In this document: piece by piece, positions 1-8,708 of the stretch
Layout of the letters: each line of letters opens with the position of its first letter
Numbering within the stretch: the first letter of the stretch is position 1
Assembly (NCBI RefSeq): GCF_016901225.1
Contig: NZ_JAFEUL010000024.1
Location: 1 to 47,883 of the forward strand
From: Actibacterium sp. 188UL27-1
Lineage (GTDB): Bacteria; Pseudomonadota; Alphaproteobacteria; Rhodobacterales; Rhodobacteraceae
Length of the DNA stretch: 47,883 nucleotides
Reading direction: 5' to 3'
Translations under genes and position numbers: made by a program
The notes under the pieces: generated by a model
What the model was told of the DNA's origin: nothing
Databases searched by the model: none
Seen by the model: the letters and a program-made list of their open reading frames with translations, nothing else

Positions 1-232
1 TCCGCAAAGCCAGCCAGGGCTGCGATATGTGAGGTCTCCGCCCTGTCAGGCTTTGCTACCATCAGCGTTTTTGGTGACACTTCTGCTTTGCACGCCGGGT
101 GACATTTCTACTTGGTTGCAACAGTCGAATTGGTGGAAATTTTTCGATGCGGGCCGGGGTGTGAGCGTGCGGTGTTGTCACGTTAACGCTCTGCGGATTG
201 CGCCTTCACCAACGGCTGAGGAGCACCAGCCC

Positions 233-307
233 ATGGACCCGACCCAGATCAGCTATAAGCGCCACCGCTTTCCTCCAGGGATCGTGGCCCATGCCGTTTG
301 GCTCTAA
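233..307 (+). pseudogene. IS6-family transposase, N-terminal fragment
   Basis: A 24-residue frame from ATG 233 to a stop at 305-307 contains YKRHRFPPGIVAHAVWL, which resembles the N-terminus of IS6/IS26-family DDE transposases (typically YKRHRFPPEIISHAVWLY). The downstream transposase sequence is missing, so only the 5' tip of the gene survives. Recognition is from memory of the family; no search was possible. Confidence 0.55.
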
Positions 308-360
308 CGTGGCTCGGAAGTTGAGCGTCTCGACCTTCTCTTGGGTTTCACGGCACATGC

Positions 361-486
361 GACCCGAACGCCATCTTTGAACTCGGCCAGATCGAGCGGA
401 TTTTTGGCACCGTGAACACCGAACTCCTGCCGGAGCTTCCGGGTCATCTTGCGAACGGTAAATCGACGTCAGTACCAGTGTCCTGA
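361..486 (+). pseudogene. Transposase C-terminal fragment (Mu-C type)
   Basis: The frame from 361 to the TGA at 484-486 encodes a peptide with GQIERIFGTVNTELLPELPG. It resembles the Mu-transposase C-terminal region (RGKIERFF.TVNTELLPELPGHL) of integrase-core transposases. There is no start codon, catalytic core or 3' part. Together with the IS6-like tip at 233-307 it makes the left edge a junk-yard of unrelated transposase pieces. Confidence 0.45.
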
Positions 487-562
487 GTGGGGGACTGGAA
501 ATATGGCCCAACCGTTGTGCAAGCGCCAGGCATTGCAACTCAAAGAACGGCGATAAAAGGTT

Positions 563-3500
563 TCATTGGGTTGTTCCGATGCCGTCACGATCCGATCGGC
601 GCGCGGTAAAAAAACGGCTGAGATCACGCGCCATCACATAAAAGGCCGGGGTGAACAGCAAACCAAAGCTGGTCACACCGATCATTCCTGCAAAAACGGC
701 CGTTCCAATGGCCTGCCGCAACTCCGCGCCCGCACCCGTCGCGACCACCAAGGGGACCACACCGACGATAAACGCCAAAGATGTCATAAGGATCGGTCGT
801 AACCGCAGGCGGGCGGCCTCTACCGATGCCGCGACAGTTTCGGCGCCTTTCGCCTCAGCCTGTCGTGCGAATTCAACGATGAGAATGGCGTTCTTGGACG
901 CCAAGGCGATGAGCACGATCAATCCCACTTGAGTCAGAATGTTGTTGTCCATCCCGCGAAAATTAACCCCGACCATGGCCGACAGGATGCACATTGGCAC
1001 AATGAGAATGACCGCCAACGGAAGCACCCAGCTCTCATAAAGCGCTGCCAAAACCAGAAATACGAAGAGTACCGATAAACCGAAAAGGATTATACTGGTG
1101 TTGCCTGCTTGCTGTTGCTGGAACGACAGGCCAGTCCATTCGATCTCAAAACCAGGCGAAAGGGTTTCATCCGCGATTTGTTCTAGTGTTGCCAGAACCG
1201 CACCGGACGAAACGCCGGGCGCGGCACCTCCCTGAGCTTCGGCGGCCGGGTAGAGATTGTATCGCGGCACTCGATTGGGACCGGTCGTGTAGGAGAAATC
1301 GGCCACCGTTCCGATAGGCACCATCGTCCCATTATCCGATCTTGCCCGATAGCGAGCTATATCGGCCAAATCGTCTCGAAAGGGACTGTCCGCTTGTGCG
1401 GTGACCTGAAAGTTTCGCCCGAGAAATGTGAAATCATTGACGTATGATGAGCCAAGATAGACTTCCAAGGTCTGATTCAAGGCATCAGGGCTCACACCCA
1501 GGATTTCAGCCCGCGCACGGTCTATGTCTGCAAAGACCCGCGGTGTCCCGGTGTTGAAGAACGAGAAGGCACCCGCAACAGATGAGTTTTGATTGGCGGC
1601 TTGAAGGAAGGCGCCCAACTGCTGCTCCAGCATGGCAACGCCGCGGCCTTCCCGATCCTGGACGTATAGTTCCCATCCGCCAGCACTTCCAAGCCCTTGG
1701 ACCGGCGGCGGCTGAAGCAGGATCGTGAAAGCGGCACCGATCCGGGCGACTTGCGGTCGGAGATCCGCGATAACGCTCGAAACAGTGTGTCCCTCAGCGA
1801 CCCTTTCATTAAACGGCGAAAGGATCGCGAAGATTGCCCCGCCGTTGGTCGCGGCCGTGAAGGTGGCACCATCAAAACCTGCAAACCCCGAGGTCGCCTC
1901 GACAGCTGGATGCGCGACGACAACCTCGGTCAACTCCTCGACAACCGCCTGTGTCCGGGTCAACGAAGATCCTGGCGGAAGCTGAATCGCCGCAATGAAG
2001 TATCCCTTGTCCTGATCAGGGATAAACCCCGTTGGTGTATCCACAAAGAGCCAGACGGTGGTGGCAATGAGGCCAGCGTAAATCAATAAAACCCAAAGCC
2101 GTATGCGAATTAGAACGCGCGTCAAGTGCCCATAGCCGCGGGCGATATGATCGAAGCCCGCATCAAAGAGTGTCGCCAGGCGCGCAAGCCCGCGCGCAGA
2201 TACATCGTCTTTCTTCCGCATCAACACACCTGCCAAAGCGGCTGACAGCGTGAGCGAGACGGATACCGAAATCACCGTGGCCGTCGCGATTGTCAGGGCA
2301 AACTGCTGGAAGAAGATCCCAGTGACACCTGTGGCGAAGCTGACCGGCACAAAGACTGCAAGCAAAACCAAACCGATGGCTATGAGCGCGCCGCTGACAT
2401 CATCCATTGTTTTGCGCGCCGCTTCTTTTGCCGGCAGACCCTTACGCAGATATCGTTCGGCGTTTTCAACAACGACAATCGCATCATCGACCACGATGCC
2501 CACTGCCAGCATAAGGCCCAAGAGAGTCAGGGTGTTTATGGAAAAGCCGAAAGCCGAAAGAACCAAAAAGGTTCCAATTAGTGAAATTGGAATCGAGATT
2601 ATGGGAATAATCGCAACACGCCAGTTATGCAAAAAAATCAGAATGACCAGCACCACGAGAGCAACCGCCTGAAAGATCGTGGTGAAGACGGCATCCACAG
2701 AGTCAGAGATGAACTCAGTTGGATTGTAGACGATGTCGAACGCCATGCCGTCCGGAAACCCTTCGGCCAGTTGCTCCATCTCTGCGATGACCGCTGAAGC
2801 GACATCTAACGCATTTGCTTCTGGGCTTTGGTAAATCGCGATCGGAATGGACGCATCCAACGATCGGTATCCGGCAACGGCATAGCTTTGCGCACCTAGC
2901 TCAACACGCGCCACGTCTGAAAGCCGCACGATCCTGCCGTCCTCCCCACGGCTGACGATGATATTGGCGAATTCCTCGGGATTCTGGAGGCGGCCGCGTG
3001 TCTCGACCGAGAATTGAAAGGCGCTTGAGCTTGTTGAGGGCAACTGGTTTAGTATGCCGGACGCAATTTGCGCGTTGTTGTCCGCTAGGGCCGTTACAAC
3101 GTCGGACGGAGTGAGATTGCGGGCCGCAATCCGTTCGGGATTGAGCCAGACCCGCATTGAGAAAGCACGTTCCGCGAATACATTCGCTTGTCCAACGCCA
3201 TCAATCCGCAAGAGGCGATCCACGATCTGCGTTCGTGCGTAGTTTGACAGATAAAGCAGATCGCGTGAGCCGTCGGAAGACACGAGATTGATGATCGTGA
3301 GAATATCGTCAGAGGCTTTTTCGACACTCACGCCGAGCCGGCGAACTTCTTCTGGCAGGCGCGACTCCGCCCGTGCCACACGGTTTTGAACCAAGACGTT
3401 TGCCGCATCCAGATCCGTGCCAGGCGCAAATGTCACTGTGATGCCGACCGCTCCATCGCCGGTCGACTGAGACAGCATATAGGACATGCCTTCAATGCCG

Positions 3501-3715
3501 TTGATCTCCTGCTCAAGCGGCGCCGCAACTGTCTCCGCGACAGTCTCCGCCGACGCGCCTGGATAGGTCGCCGAAACATTGACGGTAGGCGGTGCGATGG
3601 CGGGATATTCGGCGACTGGCAAGTTGAAATAGCTGATCGCCCCTGCGATCACGAGAATGATGGATAGAACAGATGCAAAGATCGGCCGGTCAACAAAGAA
3701 ACGGAACGCGCTCAT
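563..3715 (-). CDS. RND efflux permease, HAE1/AcrB family
   Basis: Full-length 1050-residue inner-membrane pump subunit of the hydrophobe/amphiphile efflux family, which exports drugs or other amphiphiles using the proton gradient together with a periplasmic adaptor and an outer-membrane channel. It opens with FFVDRPIFASVLSIILVIAG, typical of AcrB/MexB. The proton-relay aspartate pair (VGIVVDDAIVVVENAER) is present near residues 400-410, and the lysine of ALASKNAILIVEFA near residue 930. Two large periplasmic loops separate the twelve-helix repeats. Its ATG overlaps the stop of the adaptor gene (ATGA at 3712-3715), so the two are translationally coupled. No outer-membrane factor or regulator gene is adjacent. 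The substrate cannot be inferred. Confidence 0.95.
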   Translation of the reverse strand: MSAFRFFVDRPIFASVLSIILVIAGAISYFNLPVAEYPAIAPPTVNVSATYPGASAETVAETVAAPLEQEINGIEGMSYMLSQSTGDGAVGITVTFAPGTDLDAANVLVQNRVARAESRLPEEVRRLGVSVEKASDDILTIINLVSSDGSRDLLYLSNYARTQIVDRLLRIDGVGQANVFAERAFSMRVWLNPERIAARNLTPSDVVTALADNNAQIASGILNQLPSTSSSAFQFSVETRGRLQNPEEFANIIVSRGEDGRIVRLSDVARVELGAQSYAVAGYRSLDASIPIAIYQSPEANALDVASAVIAEMEQLAEGFPDGMAFDIVYNPTEFISDSVDAVFTTIFQAVALVVLVILIFLHNWRVAIIPIISIPISLIGTFLVLSAFGFSINTLTLLGLMLAVGIVVDDAIVVVENAERYLRKGLPAKEAARKTMDDVSGALIAIGLVLLAVFVPVSFATGVTGIFFQQFALTIATATVISVSVSLTLSAALAGVLMRKKDDVSARGLARLATLFDAGFDHIARGYGHLTRVLIRIRLWVLLIYAGLIATTVWLFVDTPTGFIPDQDKGYFIAAIQLPPGSSLTRTQAVVEELTEVVVAHPAVEATSGFAGFDGATFTAATNGGAIFAILSPFNERVAEGHTVSSVIADLRPQVARIGAAFTILLQPPPVQGLGSAGGWELYVQDREGRGVAMLEQQLGAFLQAANQNSSVAGAFSFFNTGTPRVFADIDRARAEILGVSPDALNQTLEVYLGSSYVNDFTFLGRNFQVTAQADSPFRDDLADIARYRARSDNGTMVPIGTVADFSYTTGPNRVPRYNLYPAAEAQGGAAPGVSSGAVLATLEQIADETLSPGFEIEWTGLSFQQQQAGNTSIILFGLSVLFVFLVLAALYESWVLPLAVILIVPMCILSAMVGVNFRGMDNNILTQVGLIVLIALASKNAILIVEFARQAEAKGAETVAASVEAARLRLRPILMTSLAFIVGVVPLVVATGAGAELRQAIGTAVFAGMIGVTSFGLLFTPAFYVMARDLSRFFTARRSDRDGIGTTQ

Positions 3716-4917
3716 TGTCCGACCTCGCTCGCCGCTGCCGTCTCGGACAGGTTGACAGGTCTGGGCTCAACTTGGGCACCGGGTTGCACTGACATCAACC
3801 CGTCGACCACGATCCGATCCTCCGTGGAAAGACCCGATCTGATAACCCGCAAAGCCCCGACAAGTTGACCGATTTGAATCGGCGTCGCATGTACTATGTC
3901 CCCTTCACCAAGTGTGTAAACGATACGTCCGGCCTGATCGCTTAGGATGGCTGCGTCGGGGATCATAACCGCGTCGTAGGGACCAAAGCGGGGGACGCGG
4001 ACCTCAGCAAAGAGGCCCGGGGTGAACAAATCACCCGGATTGGGAACTTTTGCTCTGACGCGGATGGTGCCGGTCCTATCATCGAGGCGATTGTCGATAA
4101 AATCGATTTGGCCGTCATGGCTCCATTCCATCTCGTCCGCGACCTTTAGCCGAACCTGTGCCGGGTCCTGGCGTGACGATCCTGCCTGTTCGGCCAAGTC
4201 CAGCCTGACATAGGCGAGATAATCACTTTCGGATGCGTCGAAAACGATCTCGATCGGATCGACGGATAGCAGCGAGGTCAGGACGGTTCCCTGACCGGTA
4301 CCGCCGTCTACGATTTCACCTTGATCCACGCGGGCTGCCCCGATCCGGCCCGAGAATGGCGCCCGCACGACCGTATCTTCGAGTTCAATTTGTGCCATAC
4401 TCAACTGCGCAATCGTTGCTTCCAGCACGGCTTGCGCAGCAGCAAGCTGTGCACGTCTTTGATCCACATCGCGCTGCGCACCCGCTTGACGCTCCGCAAG
4501 CTCTGCGGCCCGGTCAAATTCAACGCGGGCCAAGTCCCGTGTTGCCGTTGCTTCTGCCATACTCGCCTCCAGGCGCGCGACTTCGGCACGGGCGCGGCGA
4601 TCATCCAACACAAAGAGAACATCGCCCTCTTCGACAATCGCCCCTTCGATAAACTCAATAGAAGTGATGGTACCTGACGTTTCAGCCCGCAAATCGAGGC
4701 CTCGAGCGGCCTGAAATCGACCGGTGTAAATGTCGAAATCTGTGACTTCCTGCGTTATGGGTGTCGCGACATCAACCGCAGGAATGACCTCCTGTTGTGC
4801 AACTGCAGACCCCGCAAACACGTTCCAACCAATCCAGATGATTCCGATTGTGTGTGTCAAAGCAACCGGTTGCAGTTTCTCTGCAGCCGTCCTGGCCGGC
4901 AATTTCGCAAGTTGCAT
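3712..4917 (-). CDS. RND efflux periplasmic adaptor (membrane fusion protein)
   Basis: AcrA/MexA-type adaptor bridging the RND pump and an outer-membrane channel. I chose the ATG at 4917 (401 residues) because GGGAAG lies just upstream; in-frame ATGs at 4932, 4941 and 4971 would add up to 18 residues. A secretion signal ends near AVAQQEV. A lipoyl-like half-motif (EGAIVEEGDVLFVLDDRRA) follows, then a coiled-coil hairpin rich in Ala, Glu and Arg, the second lipoyl half (VRAPFSGRIGAARVDQGE), and the beta-barrel and membrane-proximal domains. It is the first gene of a two-gene operon with the pump. Confidence 0.92.
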   Translation of the reverse strand: MQLAKLPARTAAEKLQPVALTHTIGIIWIGWNVFAGSAVAQQEVIPAVDVATPITQEVTDFDIYTGRFQAARGLDLRAETSGTITSIEFIEGAIVEEGDVLFVLDDRRARAEVARLEASMAEATATRDLARVEFDRAAELAERQAGAQRDVDQRRAQLAAAQAVLEATIAQLSMAQIELEDTVVRAPFSGRIGAARVDQGEIVDGGTGQGTVLTSLLSVDPIEIVFDASESDYLAYVRLDLAEQAGSSRQDPAQVRLKVADEMEWSHDGQIDFIDNRLDDRTGTIRVRAKVPNPGDLFTPGLFAEVRVPRFGPYDAVMIPDAAILSDQAGRIVYTLGEGDIVHATPIQIGQLVGALRVIRSGLSTEDRIVVDGLMSVQPGAQVEPRPVNLSETAAASEVGQ

Positions 4918-4932
4918 TTCGCTTCCCGACAT

Positions 4933-4952
4933 TTTTCGCATTTGGGCGAAAA
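4933..4952. promoter_or_regulatory. Possible operator dyad upstream of the efflux operon
   Basis: TTTTCGC (4933-4939) and GCGAAAA (4946-4952) form a 7-bp inverted repeat with a 6-bp spacer, 16 bases upstream of the preferred adaptor start at 4917. A local repressor could bind here, but no regulator gene is adjacent. If translation begins at 4971 instead, the dyad would be coding. Confidence 0.3.
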
Positions 4953-5222
4953 TGCAGAATGCGGGGATCATGATATTTCAAATACGTCTTATAGCTTTTC
5001 AGAAAACCATGCATCTCGCTTGCTGACGATTTTTGTCAATCGGAATCCAGTCTTGGGCCTGACGCATATTTGGAAAAATAGAGATTTAGGATCACTACAT
5101 TTGAGTAATTTTCCACGGAGTTCGTTGACGATATCTTTGCTTTTGCCGCAAAATCTTTTGCCAAAGATGCTGAAAACTGATCGAACTGAGTATGGACAAT
5201 ACAATGCGAGTTCATACTCGTG
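4953..5222. other. AT-rich gene-free stretch
   Basis: No convincing gene is visible. The DNA is clearly more AT-rich than its surroundings and contains nested inverted repeats: GAGTATG (5188-5194) with CATACTC (5213-5219), and CGAGT (5207-5211) with ACTCG (5216-5220). It probably holds the efflux promoter and possibly the end of the ISL3-type element next to it. Confidence 0.4.
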
Positions 5223-5438
5223 TCACTTGGCACTTAAATCAGCTCTTCCTCGCTTGGTGTGGTGCATGGATAACAATCGGGCCTTTAGTGACGCTGGTCC
5301 TGCGCGACCGTACATTGCGCGTTTGAAGGTCTTTAGGCGATTGATCTGACTTTCTGCTTGTCCGTTATTCCATGGCAGTTCAATAGGTTTGCGTATCGCG
5401 TCGATGTCGCGGCGAAGGACGGATGCAAAACATACCAT
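5223..5438 (-). pseudogene. ISL3-family transposase, C-terminal fragment
   Basis: The 71-codon frame encodes RRDIDAIRKPIELPWNNGQAE followed by a segment matching QINRLKTFKRAMYGRAGPASL. This is the conserved C-terminus of ISL3-family transposases (LPWSNGQ.EGQINRLK..KRQMYGRA). The catalytic core that should precede it is absent from 5439-5698, so this is a relic that cannot transpose by itself. Confidence 0.65.
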
Positions 5439-5698
5439 CGAAATCAGATCGGTCTCGAAGGCATCATTGATCCTGTCTGACCCCCTGTTTCTGTGCCACC
5501 GATCTGGGCTTTTCTAATGGCCACATGCTCGGACCTGCCAACGGCGGGCAGTCTCAATTCCTGACAACAATTGACCTGCCACACCCACAAACGTGGTAGA
5601 GCAGGCAAGGGTCGGACCAGTCGGCCGCGCGCTGGTGCACCCAAATCACGTAACGCCAGCACATAGACGACCCAAGATTTGACCCAAGGAGATTGCCC
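5439..5698. other. Gene-free stretch upstream of the CTERM protein
   Basis: I see no gene here. The frames covering it have no recognisable family and no ribosome-binding site. It should contain the promoter of the repeat protein starting at 5699. No PpsR-type TGT-N12-ACA site was found in it. Confidence 0.4.
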
Positions 5699-7870
5699 AT
5701 GCCTGCCGTCACGTTGAACGTTCAAGGTTCCCTCACGGCGCGCACTGCCCTGGGGAGGTTCGCCCTTGGTGTGGCCGCAGGCACATTGGCGGGCGGATAT
5801 GGTCGCATCACCTATGCCGGAACCTGCGCGGCGCCGTCAGGCATTCCGGGCACCTATCTGTGCAGCGGTCCCGCCAATGCGGCTGCGGATGTCACGCAAA
5901 GCTTCGGGCCTGTTGACCAGGACATCGCGATCACCAGCGCGCCTGACTTTGGCCTCGACACAACGCAATCCGGCGGGCCCGGGATTGTGGCGACAGGGGA
6001 TAAAACCGACGGGGCCGACAATATCACGATCACCACGGGCAATGTCCGTGCAGCCGCCGATGCGATCAGCGCAGGCTATCAGGGTAGCAGATATACCGGC
6101 CCCTATGGCGGCTATGGTGTAGATTTCGGCAGCGTTACGATCACCACGACCCAGGGACAAGTCACCTCCCAAAGCGCGGCTGGTATACGCGCCACAGGCA
6201 ATGAGGATTATATCGAAATCACCACGTCCAATGTCACCGGCGCCACCGGAATTGTCACCAACAATACCTATTACGGGCTCGAACACAGTTTCACACAGAT
6301 CGATACATCGGCTGGCACCGTCAGGGGAACGACAAGCGCCGGGATAACGGCATCCGACGGCGACATCCAAATTACCACAGCCGATGTCACAGGGGCGTCC
6401 CACGGTATCAGTGTGGCGCCCGGTGACTACCTGCTTGAACGGTTCGGCATAGCGGGGATCGGCACGACATCCGGAACCATCACCGGATTGGATGGTGATG
6501 GCATAACCGTCGATGGCGGGTACATCTTCATAGACACCGCCGATGTGACCGGGTCCCAGAACGGCATAAGCGCGCTGGCAAGCGCCAATTCAAGGCTGCA
6601 AACCGATACGACAGCCGGGACCGTCTCGGGGATGGATGGCATCGGAATCCTGGCAACCATGGAGGAGGGATTTCTCGGCTCGCGAGGCGAGGCGATCGTC
6701 GACATAACAACCGCCGATGTCTCTGGTGGTGACATCGGTATCCAAACTTCCGCGGGCCGCTACATAGAAACCGTGATCGACACAACGGCGGGCTCCGTGT
6801 CCGGGGCCACAGGTGCCGGTCTGACTGTCACTGCGGAATACGCGCGGGTCCAGATCAGCACGGCTGATGTCACCGGTGGCACAGACGGCATTACGGTCTC
6901 TAACCCGTTCGCGACCACGATCTTTGATACGACAGCCGGAACCATTACCGGCGAAACCGGAGCCGGCATCGCCACAGGCTTCTATGGCGAAGTGCAAATA
7001 ACAACGGCGGATGTCACCGGTCAGACGGATGGCATCACGGTATCCGGCCTCACCTCCTCTAATTCCGACGTCACCAGCACCTTGGACACCACGGCCGGGA
7101 CCATTACCGGCAAAACCGGCGACGGGATCACAATTGACGGTTTCGAGACGAGCGAGATCGACATTACCGTATCCGATGTGTCCGGCGCCACCACCGGCAT
7201 TCGGATCGAAGGACGCGGATCGACCTATTACTTCTATAGCAATCAATTCCCGCCGCAGGCGACGATTGATGTGCAGGGCCACGTGTCGGGCGCCGTGGGG
7301 ATCGCCATATCTGACTTTGACGGCCCCACCACGATCAACAGTTCCGGCCTGATCGAAGGCCGGGAAGGCACCGCCCTGGATCTGAGTGACGGCGCCCAGC
7401 ATCTGACGATCTCCAAGGCGGCGATGGCCCTGCCCTGTGATGCGCGGCCCGGCCTCATCGGGGCGTCCGTCTTTGGTGGGGGCGATGATATGCTCAGCTT
7501 CGTCGACGGGCCCGGTGGCGGCAACATCCTCTATGACGGTGCCTTTGATGGCCTATTCGATGGTGGCGCAGGCATCGACACGGTCAACCTCTCCGTCTCG
7601 TTCGATGATCTGCAGGGCAGCAACGGCAGCGGTTCATCCATCGCGCTGTCTTTCCTGGGCGCCTTGGATCAAACCGCCACGCTCTATTTCCTGGATTTTG
7701 AGTTTTTCACCTTCGCTGACAATCCGCAGGTCACCTACGCGCTGGATGGCCGCGGCGGCTTCGTCGCGCCAATCCCGCTGCCCGCAAGCCTGCTTTTGTT
7801 TGGCTCCGCCTTGGGGGCGCTGGCCGTCGCCAACCGCAAAACGCGGGGGCATTCCTCCAAATCCGACTGA
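5699..7870 (+). CDS. Repeat-rich secreted protein with VPLPA-CTERM sorting signal
   Basis: A 723-residue protein starting at ATG 5699, seven bases after AAGGAG (5686-5691); an in-frame TTG at 5693 is less likely. The middle holds about eight degenerate repeats of 40-50 residues that alternate DTTAGTITGxTGxGI-like and ITTADVTGxTDGITV-like segments, rich in Thr, Gly and Asp, which suggests a right-handed beta-helix or adhesin-like stack. The C-terminus reads PIPLPASLLLFGSALGALA and then a basic NRKTR cluster: the VPLPA variant of the PEP-CTERM signal that exosortases process in Rhodobacterales. The N-terminal export signal is weak (FALGVAAGTLAGG). It probably ends at the cell surface. No exosortase gene is in the window and the function is unknown. 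Confidence 0.8.
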   Translation: MPAVTLNVQGSLTARTALGRFALGVAAGTLAGGYGRITYAGTCAAPSGIPGTYLCSGPANAAADVTQSFGPVDQDIAITSAPDFGLDTTQSGGPGIVATGDKTDGADNITITTGNVRAAADAISAGYQGSRYTGPYGGYGVDFGSVTITTTQGQVTSQSAAGIRATGNEDYIEITTSNVTGATGIVTNNTYYGLEHSFTQIDTSAGTVRGTTSAGITASDGDIQITTADVTGASHGISVAPGDYLLERFGIAGIGTTSGTITGLDGDGITVDGGYIFIDTADVTGSQNGISALASANSRLQTDTTAGTVSGMDGIGILATMEEGFLGSRGEAIVDITTADVSGGDIGIQTSAGRYIETVIDTTAGSVSGATGAGLTVTAEYARVQISTADVTGGTDGITVSNPFATTIFDTTAGTITGETGAGIATGFYGEVQITTADVTGQTDGITVSGLTSSNSDVTSTLDTTAGTITGKTGDGITIDGFETSEIDITVSDVSGATTGIRIEGRGSTYYFYSNQFPPQATIDVQGHVSGAVGIAISDFDGPTTINSSGLIEGREGTALDLSDGAQHLTISKAAMALPCDARPGLIGASVFGGGDDMLSFVDGPGGGNILYDGAFDGLFDGGAGIDTVNLSVSFDDLQGSNGSGSSIALSFLGALDQTATLYFLDFEFFTFADNPQVTYALDGRGGFVAPIPLPASLLLFGSALGALAVANRKTRGHSSKSD

Positions 7871-7956
7871 CCGCGCAATACCAGTGCCACCGCCATCCCC
7901 CAGATCCAGGTCGGTGTCAAAACCACCCCTTGCTCTGGCCGTGGGGCTGCGTAAAC

Positions 7957-7974
7957 TGTCACTCAAAGTTGACA
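7957..7974. promoter_or_regulatory. PpsR/CrtJ-type operator upstream of crtA
   Basis: TGT (7957-7959), 12 bases, ACA (7972-7974) fits the TGT-N12-ACA consensus of the redox- and light-responsive repressor PpsR/CrtJ. It sits 23 bases before the proposed crtA start. Only one copy is visible here, against pairs at crtE and bchC. It also contains TTGACA at 7969-7974, but no good -10 follows. Confidence 0.6.
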
Positions 7975-7997
7975 GCCTTGCGTCAGGGAGTCGCGCG

Positions 7998-8708
7998 ATC
8001 CACACCGTCAGTCTCAGTTTTTACCGGTTTCAGCCGTGGCAGGCCCGCTTGTGGGTGCTGGGCCAGATGGGGGCGGCCCGCCTGATCTTGCCGCGCGTGC
8101 CCGATATCGGGTTCTGGAAGCTTTGCGGCTCGGGCACGGGCGAGGGTTTTACCCCCGTCCCCAACACCGCCGTCTGGGCGATCCTGGCCACCTGGCCCGA
8201 TGAGGCGACGGCCCGCACCCGCATTGCCGATGCCCCGGTCTTTCGCCGCTGGCGCGCCCGCGCGACCGAAAGCTGGACGGTGTTTCTGCAAACCACCTCT
8301 GCCCGGGGCGCGTGGTCGGGGCGCAATCCGTTTCCGCCACAAGCCGACACACCCGCCGGACCCCTGGCCGCGCTTACCCGCGCCACCGTAAAACCGCGCA
8401 TCGCGCTGAAATTCTGGAAGCGGGTGCCCAGCATTTCCAAAGTGATCGGCGCCGACCCCAATGTTGCCTTCAAGATCGGCATCGGGGAGGTGCCCTGGAT
8501 GCAGCAGGTCACCTTTTCCATCTGGCCTTCCGCCGCCGCCATGGCCGAATTCGCCCGACGCCCCGATGGCCCCCATGCCCAGGCGATTGATGCCGTCCGC
8601 GAGGGCCATTGGTTCCGCGAAGAGCTTTATGCCCGGTTCCGCATCCTTGGCGATGCGGGCAGTTGGCACGGCGCCAGCCCCCTTGACCGATTGAAAGGCC
8701 TGACATGA
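7998..8708 (+). CDS. crtA: Spheroidene monooxygenase CrtA
   Basis: Oxygen-dependent enzyme that converts spheroidene to spheroidenone, the last step of this carotenoid branch. Recognisable family sequence: TVSLSFYRF, WVLGQMGAARLILPRVP, FFKLCGSGTGEGFTP-like FWKLCGSGTGEGFTP, and ARGAWSGRNPF. The frame is open far upstream, but homologous sequence begins only here. At the position of the usual initiator Met the codon is ATC (7998-8000), seven bases after AGGGAG (7985-7990). There is no in-frame ATG, and the nearest in-frame GTG (7941) lacks a ribosome-binding site and lies before the PpsR site. From this start the length is 236 residues, normal for the family. The stop overlaps the bchI start (ATGA), so crtA leads the bchIDO operon. 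Confidence 0.88.
   Translation: MHTVSLSFYRFQPWQARLWVLGQMGAARLILPRVPDIGFWKLCGSGTGEGFTPVPNTAVWAILATWPDEATARTRIADAPVFRRWRARATESWTVFLQTTSARGAWSGRNPFPPQADTPAGPLAALTRATVKPRIALKFWKRVPSISKVIGADPNVAFKIGIGEVPWMQQVTFSIWPSAAAMAEFARRPDGPHAQAIDAVREGHWFREELYARFRILGDAGSWHGASPLDRLKGLT

Noticed and set aside
7437-7997. N-terminal extension of crtA back to 7437
   Set aside because: Overlaps the CTERM protein and the PpsR site and has no similarity to CrtA; the open frame is a GC effect.
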